Below, in pieces: positions 47,451 to 58,717 of a DNA stretch of 64,000 nucleotides. Position numbers and translations under genes: made by a program. This DNA is from Gaertneriomyces semiglobifer (taxonomy: Eukaryota; Chytridiomycota; Chytridiomycetes; Spizellomycetales; Spizellomycetaceae). Positions within the stretch are counted from its first letter, which is position 1; every line of letters begins with the position of its first letter. The DNA is taken from positions 930,001 through 994,000 of the forward strand of contig JAHLKF010000004.1 of assembly GCA_025558075.1 (NCBI GenBank), written 5' to 3'. Below the pieces are notes generated by a model. That model saw only the letters and a program-made list of their open reading frames with translations, did not search any database and was not told the origin of the DNA.

Positions 47451-49710
47451 ATGAAGTCGGACACGAAGAACTTTGGGCACGGTCCCAACTGGTTCCAAAA
47501 ACTAGCTGGATCCGAAGCAAAGGATTCGGAGGAAGTGAAGAAGGATGATGACCCTGCAGAAGAGAAGTCGAAGGATAAGAAATCAAGGAAAAAGAAGGCG
47601 GAGAAGGACAAAGCAGATGCCGCTAGGTCGCCCCTTTCCCGAGGCATTAGCGGTCCATCAAACTTTGTTAAGAAAGTCCATGTTGATGCTGATTTCAACT
47701 GGTTTGGCGGTGATGTGAGTTTCCTTCTGCACAGTTGTACCTCTCGCATGCACCATTGTAACTCGGTCCACTCTGTAGGATCCGAAAGAGATGTTTGATT
47801 TGCAGGAAAAGCTTGGTGAAGGAGCGTTTGGATCCGTGTATAAAGCAGTATTGAAGCAGTCTGGATTCGTCCTTGCGATCAAACAAATCCATGCGGATCG
47901 AGTCACCGAGCGAGAAACGATACAAAAGGAAATCGACCTACTGCGGCAGTGTCGTCATAAAAACGTTCTCCAATATTACGGATCTGTGCTTGTAGATAAT
48001 GCCATTTGGATTTTAACCGATTACTGTGGCGCTGGGTCTGTCAGTGATTGCATGGAATTGACCGAGTCTGCACTGAATGAGAACGCGGCGGCGGTGATCA
48101 TGGCAGCTGCGTTAGAAGGGTTGGCCTTCTTACACGACATGGGAATTGTGCATCGAGATGTGAAATGCGCTAATATCTTGCTGGGCGAGGATGGAGACGT
48201 CAAGATTGCAGACTTTGGTGTGTCCGAACGCCTAACACAGACTGTAGGCGCACGGAAGACAGTGGTCGGAACTCCGTACTGGATGAGGTGAGCAGATCAG
48301 TAGCCTGCTGTTGAGTAACATGGAAACTCACATTTCTTTGTCACCGTTTTGCAGTCCAGAGGTCATCACTGGGGCGGGGTATGGTACTGAGGCGGATTTA
48401 TGGTCCCTAGGCATCACCGCTATTGAAATGACAGAAGGCGTACCTCCGCATCATAATCTTCATCCCATGCGCGCAATGTTCAAAATTCCTTTCTTACCTC
48501 CTCCCACCCTTCAAAATCCCAGCCGGTTTTCAGCTACATTCAATGATTTTATTGCGAAATGCCTAACGAAAGACCCGGCGCTTCGTCCACCTGCTAAGGA
48601 GATGCTTTCCCACCCTTTTGTTGCGCCTTATATTGGAAAAAGCGGTCCAGAGTTGAAGGAGGCACGGAAGCCCGTGTTGGAGAAGGTGAAAGAAGCCATG
48701 GATATCAAAACAGGCAAGAAGGAGAGAAAGTCTGTGGCTAGGACAATGTTTGGAAGGGCTACTAAAGCGAAATCTGCGAAGAAGATGGGGAAAAAGAAGC
48801 AGACGACCAATATGATCGAGGGAGAAGGCGCATCAAGCACTGTTCTCGTAAAATCCGCCGACAGGCCTGAAGATGAAGAAGAAGATGGCGGCATGGGAAC
48901 TGTAGTTCTTCGGTCAAGTATGGAGTCTTTGAGTGATGCAGAGATGTTGGGGACAACCGTTTTCTCTGGCGGCGAGGCCGTGGACGACAACATGGAGATG
49001 ATTTTGAAATCAGTTCAGGACGAGGAAAAGAGCGGGGTTCTTGGGCCTGATGGTCAGCAACCTCTAGGTGATGCATTCAAGACGTTCCGCAAAATGGTCT
49101 CGGGAAAATACGAACCAGAGATGGGCATGGATCCCGCAGATTCCGGCTTTTCCTCTGCACAAATTCTTAAAGAAAACAGTGTGGCTCATGTCATACCGCA
49201 GGCATCGGCTCCAGGATTCATGGTACCTGCGTTAGATCCCGAAGTGAAGCCTGAGGATGTTCCTAGCAGTGTCAGTCGCCGGTCAAAACCATTGCCACCG
49301 ACCCCTCCGAATGGACCCGTGGGTAAGGTCGCAAGGCTGGCATCAACGAGTGCGTCATACTTGCTGGGCACACTCCATCCTTTCGCTCTTGCAGTGTTCG
49401 GAGTGATGAATGATTTGAAAACGGCCATAATATTGTCAGGCGTTGAGGCGGCGCGACAACGGGACGATATGATGGGTAGAGGAGCGGTGATGACGGCCCT
49501 CTTGGCGCGGCAAGCGTGGAAAAAGACGGTCTGGGCGGCAAAGATATGGGGCCAATGGATGGTCAGAGAGTTTCGTCGTGAACCTGCAGTGTGAGTGCAA
49601 TGTCCCTTGGTGCTTCTTAGTGGCCAACTTCCGTCCATCTAACGTTTTTATTGTATTGCAGGCACTCCGTTTACCTATCCGTCATCGTTTATTTGATGCT
49701 TAAACGTTAG
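47451..49710 (+). CDS. CRIB-domain Ste20-family kinase of MST/Hippo type
   Basis: Four exons (47451-47714, 47779-48287, 48355-49590, 49662-49710) give about 685 residues. The last intron has strong GTGAGT and TTGTATTGCAG sites; if unspliced, the protein stops at 49594. A Lys-rich N-terminus leads to a CRIB motif at 66-81: I66-S67-x-P69-x-x-F72-x4-H77-V78-x-x-D81. The kinase domain (about 94-346) has GEGAFGSVYKA, AIKQIH, IVHRDVKCANIL, ADFGVSE and VGTPYWMSPEV after splicing. YCGAGSVSD and HPMRAMFKIP closely follow MST/GCK-II kinases rather than PAK. The C-terminus is Lys-rich then disordered. Likely a Cdc42/Rac effector in polarity or cytokinesis signalling (inference). Confidence 0.92.
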
Positions 49711-49949
49711 CGGTGTAGATCACCACTCAGTTCCTAGCACAATGCGTATTACACAACCTTCGCTTTTAGATAGCATTATGAATTTACTATTCCAGTCCGG
49801 TCCAAAACATGCATAAGTTTAACTACCTTTTTGTCACTATCTATCTACCGTGTAATGCTATATCAGACCTATGCTTTAGATGAGATCCGCCATCATATCT
49901 CCATACCTACGCTAAAAATGAGATCGGCACCAGGCCCTATACTAACCCG

Positions 49950-50844
49950 TTAAACTATGGGACGAATGTCAGCAGTAGTCATAGGAGTCTGCTTAGTTCC
50001 TTCTGGGTTCCTTAGCCGTTGTCTGCGCTTGTACCAAGCCGCATACCCCACACCCACGACCAGCGAAACGCACATGATGGAGGCAGCCACCACCACTCCG
50101 ACACGGGGCTTACTAAATCCGTCGACGGGATTATCGGGAATTCGCGCCGCAAAGTCCGGACCGATGCCGTCAGGCCAGTAGACCTCAATGTCAATCATTC
50201 CGCCTCCATCTTGTCCACCAAGTTGTTTCCATGTGTATTCTCCGTACAGGTCTACGTTGAATGGTAGCTCGTCCTTGCTCCAATTGCAACCTGCCGCAGG
50301 GCACCAATCAACAACCGCGGCGTCAATAACGGGGAGATTGGGATCTGTTCTGCTTCGTAGTTTGATACGTTGGAAGCACATGCGTGCTCTGTCTTCAGGT
50401 GTGGAAGCGTATGCAGCTTGTGATACTGCGACGGTTGCGAGTTTTGGCCAGGCCGTTTGGTTGTTAAGAGGGTTGGTATATGTACCCTTTTCAGCAAGGA
50501 TGGCATTCCAGCGAGGATCTCCGCCTGGTTCAGCTACGGAAAATTTGTTCAGCATCGGATATTGGTTACATATGTAACTGGCGCTCTACTGTACCTATAG
50601 CGCATCCCACACCAACACCATTTAGCTGATAACCAGGTTCGCTGTGCGCCGGAAAGGACGGGTATGGACCTAGCGAATCATAATGTGTAAGAACCCTTGT
50701 CGGAGAAGCAATTGAGACATGTACTTTACCATAGTGTGTTGCTCTTCCCGGCACCCAGCCTGCATCGGCCTTGCATCCGGTGGAAAGCGCAAGTAAGGCC
50801 CCCACCAACCACAAGCTCTGCAATGTTGTGTTCCGTCCCACCAT
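49950..50844 (-). CDS. Membrane-anchored DPBB/expansin-like surface protein
   Basis: Two exons on the minus strand (50844-50595, 50533-49950) give about 277 residues. A signal peptide ends near TGCKADA. The core contains GRATHYGK, a Gly-rich NGVGVGCAIAEPGGDPRW segment across the junction, ARMCFQRI and DWCPAAGCNWSKDELPFNVDL, which fit a double-psi beta-barrel of the expansin/RlpA/barwin type, including the CPxxGC...DL element. A membrane helix (about 228-250) and a short basic tail follow. Fungal expansin-like proteins are usually secreted; this one is tethered. Binding or loosening of wall polysaccharides is inferred. Confidence 0.78.
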
Positions 50845-51114
50845 TGAATTCGAATGACTCCTGCGCTTTACAGGCTATGGGGCATCAATCATCGCATAAC
50901 AGCAACGTTCGGAAGATGTAGCATTTGGTCGAGCGACGGTCGCCGTTAAGCTTTTTGTTCGTTGCGAAACGGTGGAACCGCGCGCGGGTTTTCCACACTT
51001 TTGGCGTATTATTTGGACTTATCGTTCTTACTCACCGTTAATCGACATACTTAAACAAATTTCTCCTGCGCTAACGGCCGCAGGAGGAGAAGAGGGGACA
51101 GTCCGCAATCAGCC

Positions 51115-52572
51115 ATGGCCACGAATGATGAAGAGTCCTACTATGATGTACGTTACTTGGCGGTTGCCTTGGTTTGCTCTAGCCCTTTGCTCATCATTTC
51201 GGAACAGCTACTTGGCGTCCAGTCGTCCGCTTCTCGCGATGAGATCAAGAAGGCATACCGACGACTGGCACTCCGTTATCACCCTGACAAAACCGGCTCC
51301 GACCCTGCTGCCACTGACCGGTTTCAAAGGATCGCGAAGGCCCACGAAATTCTGAGCGACGAGAGGAAGAGACAGGTGTATGATGAGTATGGAGAACCAG
51401 GGCTTGAAATGCTTGCTCAAGCATCTCCAGCCCACTACACGGCTATGTTAGCCATGAACTACTATTTCATATTCGGATCGATTCTTTTGGCGATATTGAT
51501 TTTATTCCCCACGTTTGTGGCATTACGAGCTGATCACCGGGTGAAATGGTCCTGGGCCGTAGTGTTCGCACCACTGTACTTGTTTGAGTGCGCTGCTGCT
51601 CTCGCGTACTTGCTTGATCGCCGGAGAACTAGTGAGGAGGAGTACGAACGATTGGAGGATGAGGACGAAACCACGAATTTCGCAGAGAACAGATCAGAGG
51701 CATTTGCCCAACGACAAGAGAACATTAGGAGGAGGACCACAGCAAAGTGGCAGGAAACATTTGTGATGCTCTTCCTGTTAGCATTAGTGCTTACGTTCCA
51801 GACCTTGATCATGGTGAATCTGGACAGGAGGAGCTTTCCATGGAGTGTCGTTCCCATACCTTGGTACATCCTCGAAGCATACGGCCTGTGGACATCCCTG
51901 TATCCTTTAATCGAGAAGATTGCTCGCGGTGTAGCTCCCCCTCCACCAACGTACCCGGACCCTGAATCATACGGAGCGACAGCCGTACCTCAACCACGGC
52001 AATTGATGCTAGAAGAAAAACTGTTCGCCTATCTTGCATGGTGTGCTTTCCCGATTTTCAGAATCGTACAACTCACACTATTGATGGCGAGACTGGACGA
52101 TAAGGTGACATCGGCATGGCCTTTGGTATTTCTACCGACTTGGATTTTTGGCGTATTCCATATTGGAACTCTGGTGCTGAAAAGGAGTCGACAAAAGAAA
52201 CTTGCCGCCAACGGAATGGCATCTGACTTTTTGCCGACAGAGTTCTTCATCGCGCAAGCCGTAGTGACGTGCTCCCTCTGGGTATTGGCGTACTCCTTCT
52301 TCATCCTATTAGTCGTAAGATTGCAGAACGAGTTGCGAGATCGGCATGTACCACTCGCAACAATAGTTCTCATTCCGGTGTTTATCATCTTGGGACTCTG
52401 CTTTTGCTGCACATGCTGCTTCTGCCCGTTAGGGCACAAACTGATGAAACATACCATGAAGAATGGAAAATTCAGAGCCCGACCAGATAGCGCCAACAAC
52501 GACGACCCTGAAGCGACATTGGGGGGTCAAGGACAAGCAGCTGGTAGTAGCCGTGATAGTTCCGTGCCCTAG
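51115..52572 (+). CDS. J-domain protein with TMEM185-like multi-pass membrane region
   Basis: Two exons (51115-51147, 51208-52572) give about 465 residues. The 60-nt intron has no in-frame stop, so the gene can be misread as one exon; splicing gives EESYYDLLGVQSSASRDEIKK, a textbook J-domain start. HPD is present in LRYHPDKTG. After the J domain (about 8-72) come about eight hydrophobic segments. The repeated W-x-W/FxPLYLFE pattern (KWSWAVVFAPLYLFE, and AWPLVFLPTWIFG) recalls the TMEM185/Fragile-X-F-associated family. A Cys-rich segment (CFCCTCCFC) precedes the hydrophilic tail. Probably recruits Hsp70 to an endomembrane. It diverges from the expansin-like gene with 270 bp between ATGs. Confidence 0.87.
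   Translation: MATNDEESYYDVRYLAVALVCSSPLLIISEQLLGVQSSASRDEIKKAYRRLALRYHPDKTGSDPAATDRFQRIAKAHEILSDERKRQVYDEYGEPGLEMLAQASPAHYTAMLAMNYYFIFGSILLAILILFPTFVALRADHRVKWSWAVVFAPLYLFECAAALAYLLDRRRTSEEEYERLEDEDETTNFAENRSEAFAQRQENIRRRTTAKWQETFVMLFLLALVLTFQTLIMVNLDRRSFPWSVVPIPWYILEAYGLWTSLYPLIEKIARGVAPPPPTYPDPESYGATAVPQPRQLMLEEKLFAYLAWCAFPIFRIVQLTLLMARLDDKVTSAWPLVFLPTWIFGVFHIGTLVLKRSRQKKLAANGMASDFLPTEFFIAQAVVTCSLWVLAYSFFILLVVRLQNELRDRHVPLATIVLIPVFIILGLCFCCTCCFCPLGHKLMKHTMKNGKFRARPDSANNDDPEATLGGQGQAAGSSRDSSVP
51148..51207 (+). other. Stop-free 60-nt intron in the J-protein gene
   Basis: Donor GAT|GTACGT and acceptor GGAACAG|CTA. Length is a multiple of three and it lacks a stop in the coding frame, so retention would insert 20 residues between YYD and LLGV and split the J-domain motif. 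Confidence 0.8.
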
Positions 52573-53270
52573 TTATATAGTTAGTGTAGCTCACACCACT
52601 CTACAGATACTTTTTTCTCTCATATTAGCAACTACCGGAACCGGAGCTTCCCACCAAACCTGAATCCTCATCTGTAAATTCTCCGAAATGGGCATTTTTA
52701 ACCAGTTTTAGCAATTGTGGCATTGATCAAAGGTTCGTTGCGCTTTAGGGCGGCGTTCGCGGCGTGACATTTCCCGCTCCGGTCTCGTCGTGTGAGGAAC
52801 TTGGCAGTTAGCAATAGTTACTCGTCCTTTGACCTACCATCAGGGTCTGCACCCCCTTTGCATGGAAAGGCAACCCATCATTATCCCCCCCCTGCATAAA
52901 TCTCCGGTGTTCGCCCGCTGGCTCACCTGTAACCGTTCCATTCATCTCTGCATCGGGCATTCTGTGTCAACCAAAATAGACTTTACATTAATTATTATTG
53001 TTTCCGCTCACAATACAAAGTGGGGTTGTGTGGGTGTGCCTCACAACCTATGTGAATAGCCTTACGATTCGACATATCCATACGCTGGGGTATCTGGTGG
53101 CTATTATCCTCCACTGCCAATCTCACACATTGCCTTGTAAGTTGCTTTTGCTAGATTCGAGTTATCCGTGAACAAGGCGAGGTTTACTAATCCCGATGCG
53201 TCACACTTCAAGAGCGGTATACAGTCCATACCTAGTGGCAGATTGGATATCCAACGTAGAGGCGGTTGAG
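52573..53270. other. Intergenic region upstream of the Zn2Cys6 gene
   Basis: No gene recognised. An in-frame ATG at 53196 could extend the downstream protein by 25 residues. Confidence 0.5.
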
Positions 53271-56200
53271 ATGGACATGGAACACTCTGAAGGCCGACAG
53301 TTGTCGGATTCCCCGCCACTGTCGTCAGGCTCCCAGAATGGGAATGACAAGAACAACAAGCGCAAGCGGACGACGAAAGCTTGTGATATTTGCAACAAGC
53401 GAAAGGTGAAATGTGATAGCAAACATCCGGCATGCTCGCAGTGTGCGAATGCGGGGTTACCATGTACATATACAAGGGAAGCAAAGAAGCGGGGACCGAA
53501 ACAGGGTCATTTGAAAGAGTTGGAATCAAGATTGAAGCAGATGGAGGCATTGATTAAGCCGTTGGCGGACAAAATTCCTGAAGGTGATTGTTGTGAGAGA
53601 CGGCCTTCGCGTAGAAGAACAGTGCTTTAACCGCTTAACATTTAGGATCTGGCGCACCGTCTCCTACAACGCATGCATCATCTCCACCGATATCCAATCC
53701 TACTCATGTGATGCAAAGGTCTACACAACCTGTCGCTTCCAACCCGCAAGGACCCGCGATGTTCCCGCCACACACCCACGCCGTGAACCCCGCGATGCCA
53801 TACGGACAACCGCCACAGCCGATGGGGGTGCATGGTCAAATGCTCAACATGCCGCCGCCAAACGCAATAAACGTCCCACACATGTCGCACGTGGCAGAGA
53901 TGCCAAACGTACCCGTTTATACCCAGTTCAGCCCGCAATATCATGCCCAATACCAGCATTATCCGCAATACGCACCTTATCCCATGACTGCGCGAGCCCC
54001 AAGCCAATCGACATCCCCACATGCGGGCGTCCCACCGCAACCGTCACCGCCTAACAGCAATCTGACGGGGAATCCGTATTTGAATGGGCTCGCATTTGGA
54101 TCGAATCCGAATGCCGCCATGCCTTCGTTAGATGCATCCACGGGGTTATCGCCCGCTCTGTCCATCAAGGGATCACCCGCGATTCCTCGACAGGAGACGT
54201 CCCCCAGGACGAGCGAGGACGAAGATATCTGGAATATCATTGATCGTGACTTTGATGAGCTCATGGGAGGCGGTGGATCGTGGTCTTTGGAGAAACCATT
54301 GGAAAGCAGCACGGATCCGTTCAGTAGTTTATGGGATTTACCAGACGGTGCAGGACCAGGATTAGGCAACACCAAGTCAACAAGGTCCATACCACGGCAG
54401 CTCCAGGTTCCGTTTGGTGAGATCCCGTTGGCCCAACCCTCGGCGCCAGGGAAGATGAAGGAATGGCCAAGTGAGGATGAGATCCCACAGGAAGCCATTG
54501 ATGAATTACTGGACATCTTTTTCTTGTACGCCAACCCGATTCTGGGCCATATGATACATGAAACGGAGTTCCGAAATTCGTTACCGACGCAGAGTCCGTT
54601 GCTTTTGCATGCGATGTATTCGGTGGCTGCTCGGTGGTCCAAACATCCTTCTATCATGAAAGAGCCGGATTTGATGTATCAAGCTGTGAGTACATTTCGG
54701 CATGATGTATCCTGTTTTTTGGCTGTAGCGGAGGCTGATTTATTCTTGATGCAGGGCGATGTGTTTTATTCCAAAGCCCGTGTGTTGATTAGCAATTGTG
54801 TTGATACGCCCAGTTTGGATAATATTGCTGGTTTAATTATGCTGATGACGTACGCTTCTGGAAGCGGCAGAGGTAAGCCCTACAGCGGCGGGCTTGACTG
54901 TGTTGTTACGTGCTGTTGACTCCACGCCATTCTTACCAGCATCTGCATCTTGGATGTATTCTGGGATGGCCATTCGAATGGCCCAGTCGCTGAAATTAGA
55001 TCTGGATCCCGACTTTCCGGAAGTACAGGAGACTTTTGGAAAAATTTCGTTCTATGAAAAGGAGAGACGGCGAAGGCTGTGGTGGTGTTGTTTTCTGATG
55101 GATCGGTATTCGGCAGCAGGTTCGTATTGATGTTTTTTTTTTTTTTCCTTTGAGATACTGCGTTTGATTTGCTGACTCTTTATGGTTTACAGCTGCCGAT
55201 CGAGCCATGCTCTGTCAAGAGCGTGATGTGCGCGTGTTTTCCCCCGTATCTGTTGTACAGTGGCGGCAAATGAGCGAGAACGACGTTGAACCCACCGGAG
55301 ACGTTCCCGGCTCACACAACCAATGGCAGCTCGCCATGCTTCATTCCGCGGGCACATTATCACCCATTAGCACCCCGGACACGTATCAAAGCAACAATCC
55401 CTTGGACCATTATATTGCATTAGGCAAGATCTTTGGTCGTGTCATGGAGTATGCGGATCTCCTCAAGAGTCCTGTAGCATCTTTACCCGGCACCCAAGTG
55501 ATTTCCATGGGAGAAGCCGAGATCCGAGCCACACGGATAGAAGCCGCCCTCCGTGATTGGATGGCGGGGTTACCCCCCTGGATGCGCAACCCCGGTCGAA
55601 CATTTGCCGCCAACTGGACAGAAACCAACGAAGATGGTGCATTGACACCACCCCCCTGGGAAGTCGCCTACCTCCATTTATTCTACCATACTTCGGTAGT
55701 GCTCTTGCATCGACCGAAAATGATGACGGTGCTGCAACAGGGCCCGCAGGCGGCTATGCGGTCGCCGCATTTTATTGCGAGTCAGAATAGTGCGATTAAT
55801 GTGGCGACGTTGTTGGAGATTATTATGAGTTCGAATCCGGAGATGCATTGGTTATCGCCGTTTGTCTGTTTTTGTATCTTTCAGGTATGTGTATTGTCTT
55901 TGTTGTTTTTTTGTTTTTCCTCCCATAGATATTGGTGTTCTGTGGCAAGGGTGTGTTATCCTCAGGATATTCCTAACAAAATTTCTTTCTTTCTCTCCCT
56001 TATTTTGTGTTTTAGACTGCACTTGTCCATGTTGTATCCGCCCAAACCGCCCGCACCGACTCCACACAATGCGAAGCCGCCTGTCAACGTGTGCGCACGC
56101 ACCTCCGTGCATTACGCATCACGTCACGGTTCTGGCTGCAAGGCGGGAAACTCGCCGGTATCCTAGCAGATTTGTTTTCGAATGTGGAGAGGAATGTGTT

Positions 56201-56375
56201 GCGACAGGGTGTTGAACCGTCTTCGTCTGATTCTAATTCTTCGGCTTTGATTACGACAGGGAGGGAGGATAAGGATTTGGTTGCAAGTGGTGGGGGAAGT
56301 ACTAGTGGTGGTGAGGGAACGATGACGAAGGGACAGCAGAGGTATTATCGAAAGAGTCAGTGGGTGATTCAGTAA
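53271..56375 (+). CDS. Zn2Cys6 fungal transcription factor (XlnR-like middle domain)
   Basis: Six exons (53271-53583, 53646-54685, 54755-54872, 54940-55119, 55193-55884, 56016-56375) give about 900 residues. The binuclear cluster is C38-x2-C41-x6-C48-x6-C55-x2-C58-x6-C65, followed by a heptad helix (GHLKELESRLKQMEALI). A long Pro/His/Gln-rich region (about 110-260) precedes the fungal-specific transcription factor domain (from IDELLDIFFLYANPILGHM; later YQAGDVFYSKARVL, MAQSLKLDLD and ERRRRLWW). That layout resembles xylanolytic regulators such as XlnR. One intron (54686-54754) is stop-free. Targets are unknown. Confidence 0.92.
54686..54754 (+). other. Stop-free 69-nt intron in the Zn2Cys6 gene
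   Basis: Donor GCT|GTGAGT and acceptor GATGCAG|GGC. Length 69 nt with no in-frame stop. Removing it gives YQAGDVFYSKARVL, the usual family segment; retaining it inserts 23 unrelated residues. Confidence 0.8.
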
Positions 56376-56710
56376 AAAAAGCGCCCACCACAAAAAACAT
56401 AATAAACGAGGATGGTGGAGATAGAGTTTGGTAGTTGGGATGGGATTTGCTTGTGTTCTCTTTGTTTTTTTTTTGCCATCTCTGCGACGACCGTGTTCTT
56501 TTTTGGTGGGTAGGTTGGTGTGGGTGTTGTGGGAGGTTTGATGGAAACTGCATCGTGGGACTGTATTAGGTAACCATATATAAACTTGTTTAACGTTTTG
56601 TTATGGGAAATGAGTGGGTTTACAAACGTATTTCTTTATTACACAAATTAAAAAGAATCAGAAATCGCACTCATTTACAATTTACCAAAAGTCGTGCAAA
56701 AAGCAATTAG
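56376..56710. other. Intergenic region between convergent Zn2Cys6 and PPxY genes
   Basis: T-rich then A-rich, with several AATAAA-like words (for example near 56400), fitting 3' ends of both genes. Nothing else recognised. Confidence 0.5.
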
Positions 56711-57463
56711 TTAGTCTTGAGTGCGAGGAACAGTGGTGGTGTCGTTCCATCGAATAAAGTATCTCGAAATGCGTTTCCGGAGGGTTGGTCTCTGTTTCGA
56801 GATCGAGCACGCGAGGTCGCCGGCGACGACACGTGCAACAACTACCACTGTTGGTTCTTCAGACTCTTCAACTTGTACGTTGGACGAAGTAGGAGAGATA
56901 GAAGGGACGGATTCGTAATAAGCGGGTGGAGGGACGTCGGAGATGTGAGATGTGGATGGTTTCCGGAACAAGGATTTGAGTTTTTCGATGGATTTCGAAG
57001 GTCGGAAGCGACGTGGTTTGCGAAACGGTGGTGGTGGTTGATCATCATTATCATCTTGAGAGTGTGGAGTTGGTAATGATTGGGAGGGGTTTTCGATAGA
57101 TGGGGTATTGGGTGTCGTGGATGATGCAGGGGAGTAAACGGGTGGACAGAGGAAGTCCTCTGTTGATAATACTGTGTCGTCGTGAATTTGTGTTGTTGTG
57201 AGGTTTAGACGAGTCAAGTTGGGATAAATGGCGACAGGATCGATATGTGACTGCTGTTCTTGTTGTTGGTGTGGGGTTGGACGACGGGAGAAGAGTGAGC
57301 GGGTTGATCTTGATGGTGAAGCAGAAGAACGTGGTGGTGATGATCTTGATGATGATGAATTTGAATATGTGGATAGAGAAGAGGACGAAGAGGAGGATAG
57401 ACAGATGTCTGTGGCGAGGGCTGTTCGTAGGAAGAACATTTCGCTGTGGACAGATGTGAACAT
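56711..57463 (-). CDS. Ser-rich disordered protein with PPxY motif
   Basis: Single exon, 250 residues, ATG at 57463. It opens with a poly-Ser stretch and is rich in Ser, Pro and Thr throughout. A VPPPAYYES segment near residue 180 provides a PPxY motif that could bind WW domains, such as those of Rsp5/Nedd4-type ligases. A basic stretch (FRKPRRFRPSKSIEKLKSLF) precedes it and another ends the protein. There is no signal peptide or membrane helix. Family not recognised. Codon use is consistent along the frame and antisense frames are shorter, which supports coding. Confidence 0.6.
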   Translation of the reverse strand: MFTSVHSEMFFLRTALATDICLSSSSSSSLSTYSNSSSSRSSPPRSSASPSRSTRSLFSRRPTPHQQQEQQSHIDPVAIYPNLTRLNLTTTQIHDDTVLSTEDFLCPPVYSPASSTTPNTPSIENPSQSLPTPHSQDDNDDQPPPPFRKPRRFRPSKSIEKLKSLFRKPSTSHISDVPPPAYYESVPSISPTSSNVQVEESEEPTVVVVARVVAGDLACSISKQRPTLRKRISRYFIRWNDTTTVPRTQD

Positions 57464-58717
57464 TGTTTTTGTTTGTCTCGGTGTGTGATGGGTAGTGTGT
57501 GGGGTAAGTGTGTGTTCAATTTTCTCTCTACTGTTGTTCCTCTGCCTTGAAAGGACCGCTGCCTTGAAAGAAGAAGGTTCACCCTGATCTGTCCAACTGT
57601 AAAGACTGTCCTGAAGCCGTTATCCACCCCTTGTCTCGATTATCGACCGAATTCCTCTTCCCTTTTAAAAAGTGTCTCTTCAAAAACCTAAAATCTTCCT
57701 TCTCTCAGTCCAGGCCCAAGCCTCACAACAGGAGGCTCATCTCAATTCCAAAAAGCCATGTTCTAAAATTCCAACAAAAACCTCCGGTGCCGAGTGCAAA
57801 GTGTGTGTTTTGCATTGTCGTGCAGCCAGCCCGTTGCTCCAGACCCATGTCCAGTCTAGACTCTCTTCATAAGAACACTTGGCATCGAACGCTGTGTTAA
57901 ACAAAAAGTTTGTTCGTCCGCCGTCCGCGTCGCACTTTTTTAAAAAAATCATCGCGCGCATCGGAACTTTGAAAGGCCCCGCGGACGCATTTGCATTGGC
58001 GACTGCCAATATCAATATCATATCCAGAATTCAGAATTCATATCATGTCCGTGTCCGTATACACACGTATCCTCCTGTGCTGTTATGATGAGCTGTGCAA
58101 TGTGCATGTCGACTGTCTGCAAGAAGATCAAGAGCCTCGGAAGAGACGAATTGAATCGAAGAGATCGAGAGGCGAATTGCGAACCCGAACTCGAAGGGTC
58201 AATGCCAAATTCACGCTTAAAATTAAGGGGTGCCGAGCGAAGCTGAAGAAGGCCGAGACCCAAGTGTGCATCATGGCACACCCCGAGGACTTGTTTGCAC
58301 TGGCTCCTTGGCTCAGATCATATCATCCTGGATGCATGCAGTCTGGATCTGGATCTGCAGTCTGGACCAACATCACGAACATGAATTTGAACATGAACAA
58401 CCGCCCCGTTGGTTCCCGTCGTCACACGACTCGATCTCGATCGACTCGCACCGACCGAATCCGAATCCGAATCCAGATGCCCAGGCCCAGGCCCAATTGC
58501 GCCAATCCCACCGAATGCGCATGCACCGCGACCCGAACGGACCCAAGCAAACTTTTGTGCGCGTTACACCCGATATCGATAGAAATGGCTGACATAATCA
58601 CGTCGGAGAAACACGCCCTTGCGCATATTCACAGCTTTGTATTTATTATTCACACTTGTCAGTACTGCCACTCAAGAGCACCAAGAGAGAACAAACGCAC
58701 AGCTACTTACTCACAAC
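57464..58717. other. Divergent spacer between PPxY and PH-like genes
   Basis: 1.25 kb. It contains short tandem words such as gaatcc (58457-58475) and aggccc (58482-58495), and tctgga (58341-58355). A 276-codon frame at 57991-58821 overlaps the next gene's start in another frame and is built from these repeats; it is not called. No RNA recognised. Confidence 0.5.

Noticed and set aside
52269..52499. Frames opposite or overlapping the J-protein tail
   Set aside because: Shadows of the real gene with no independent support.
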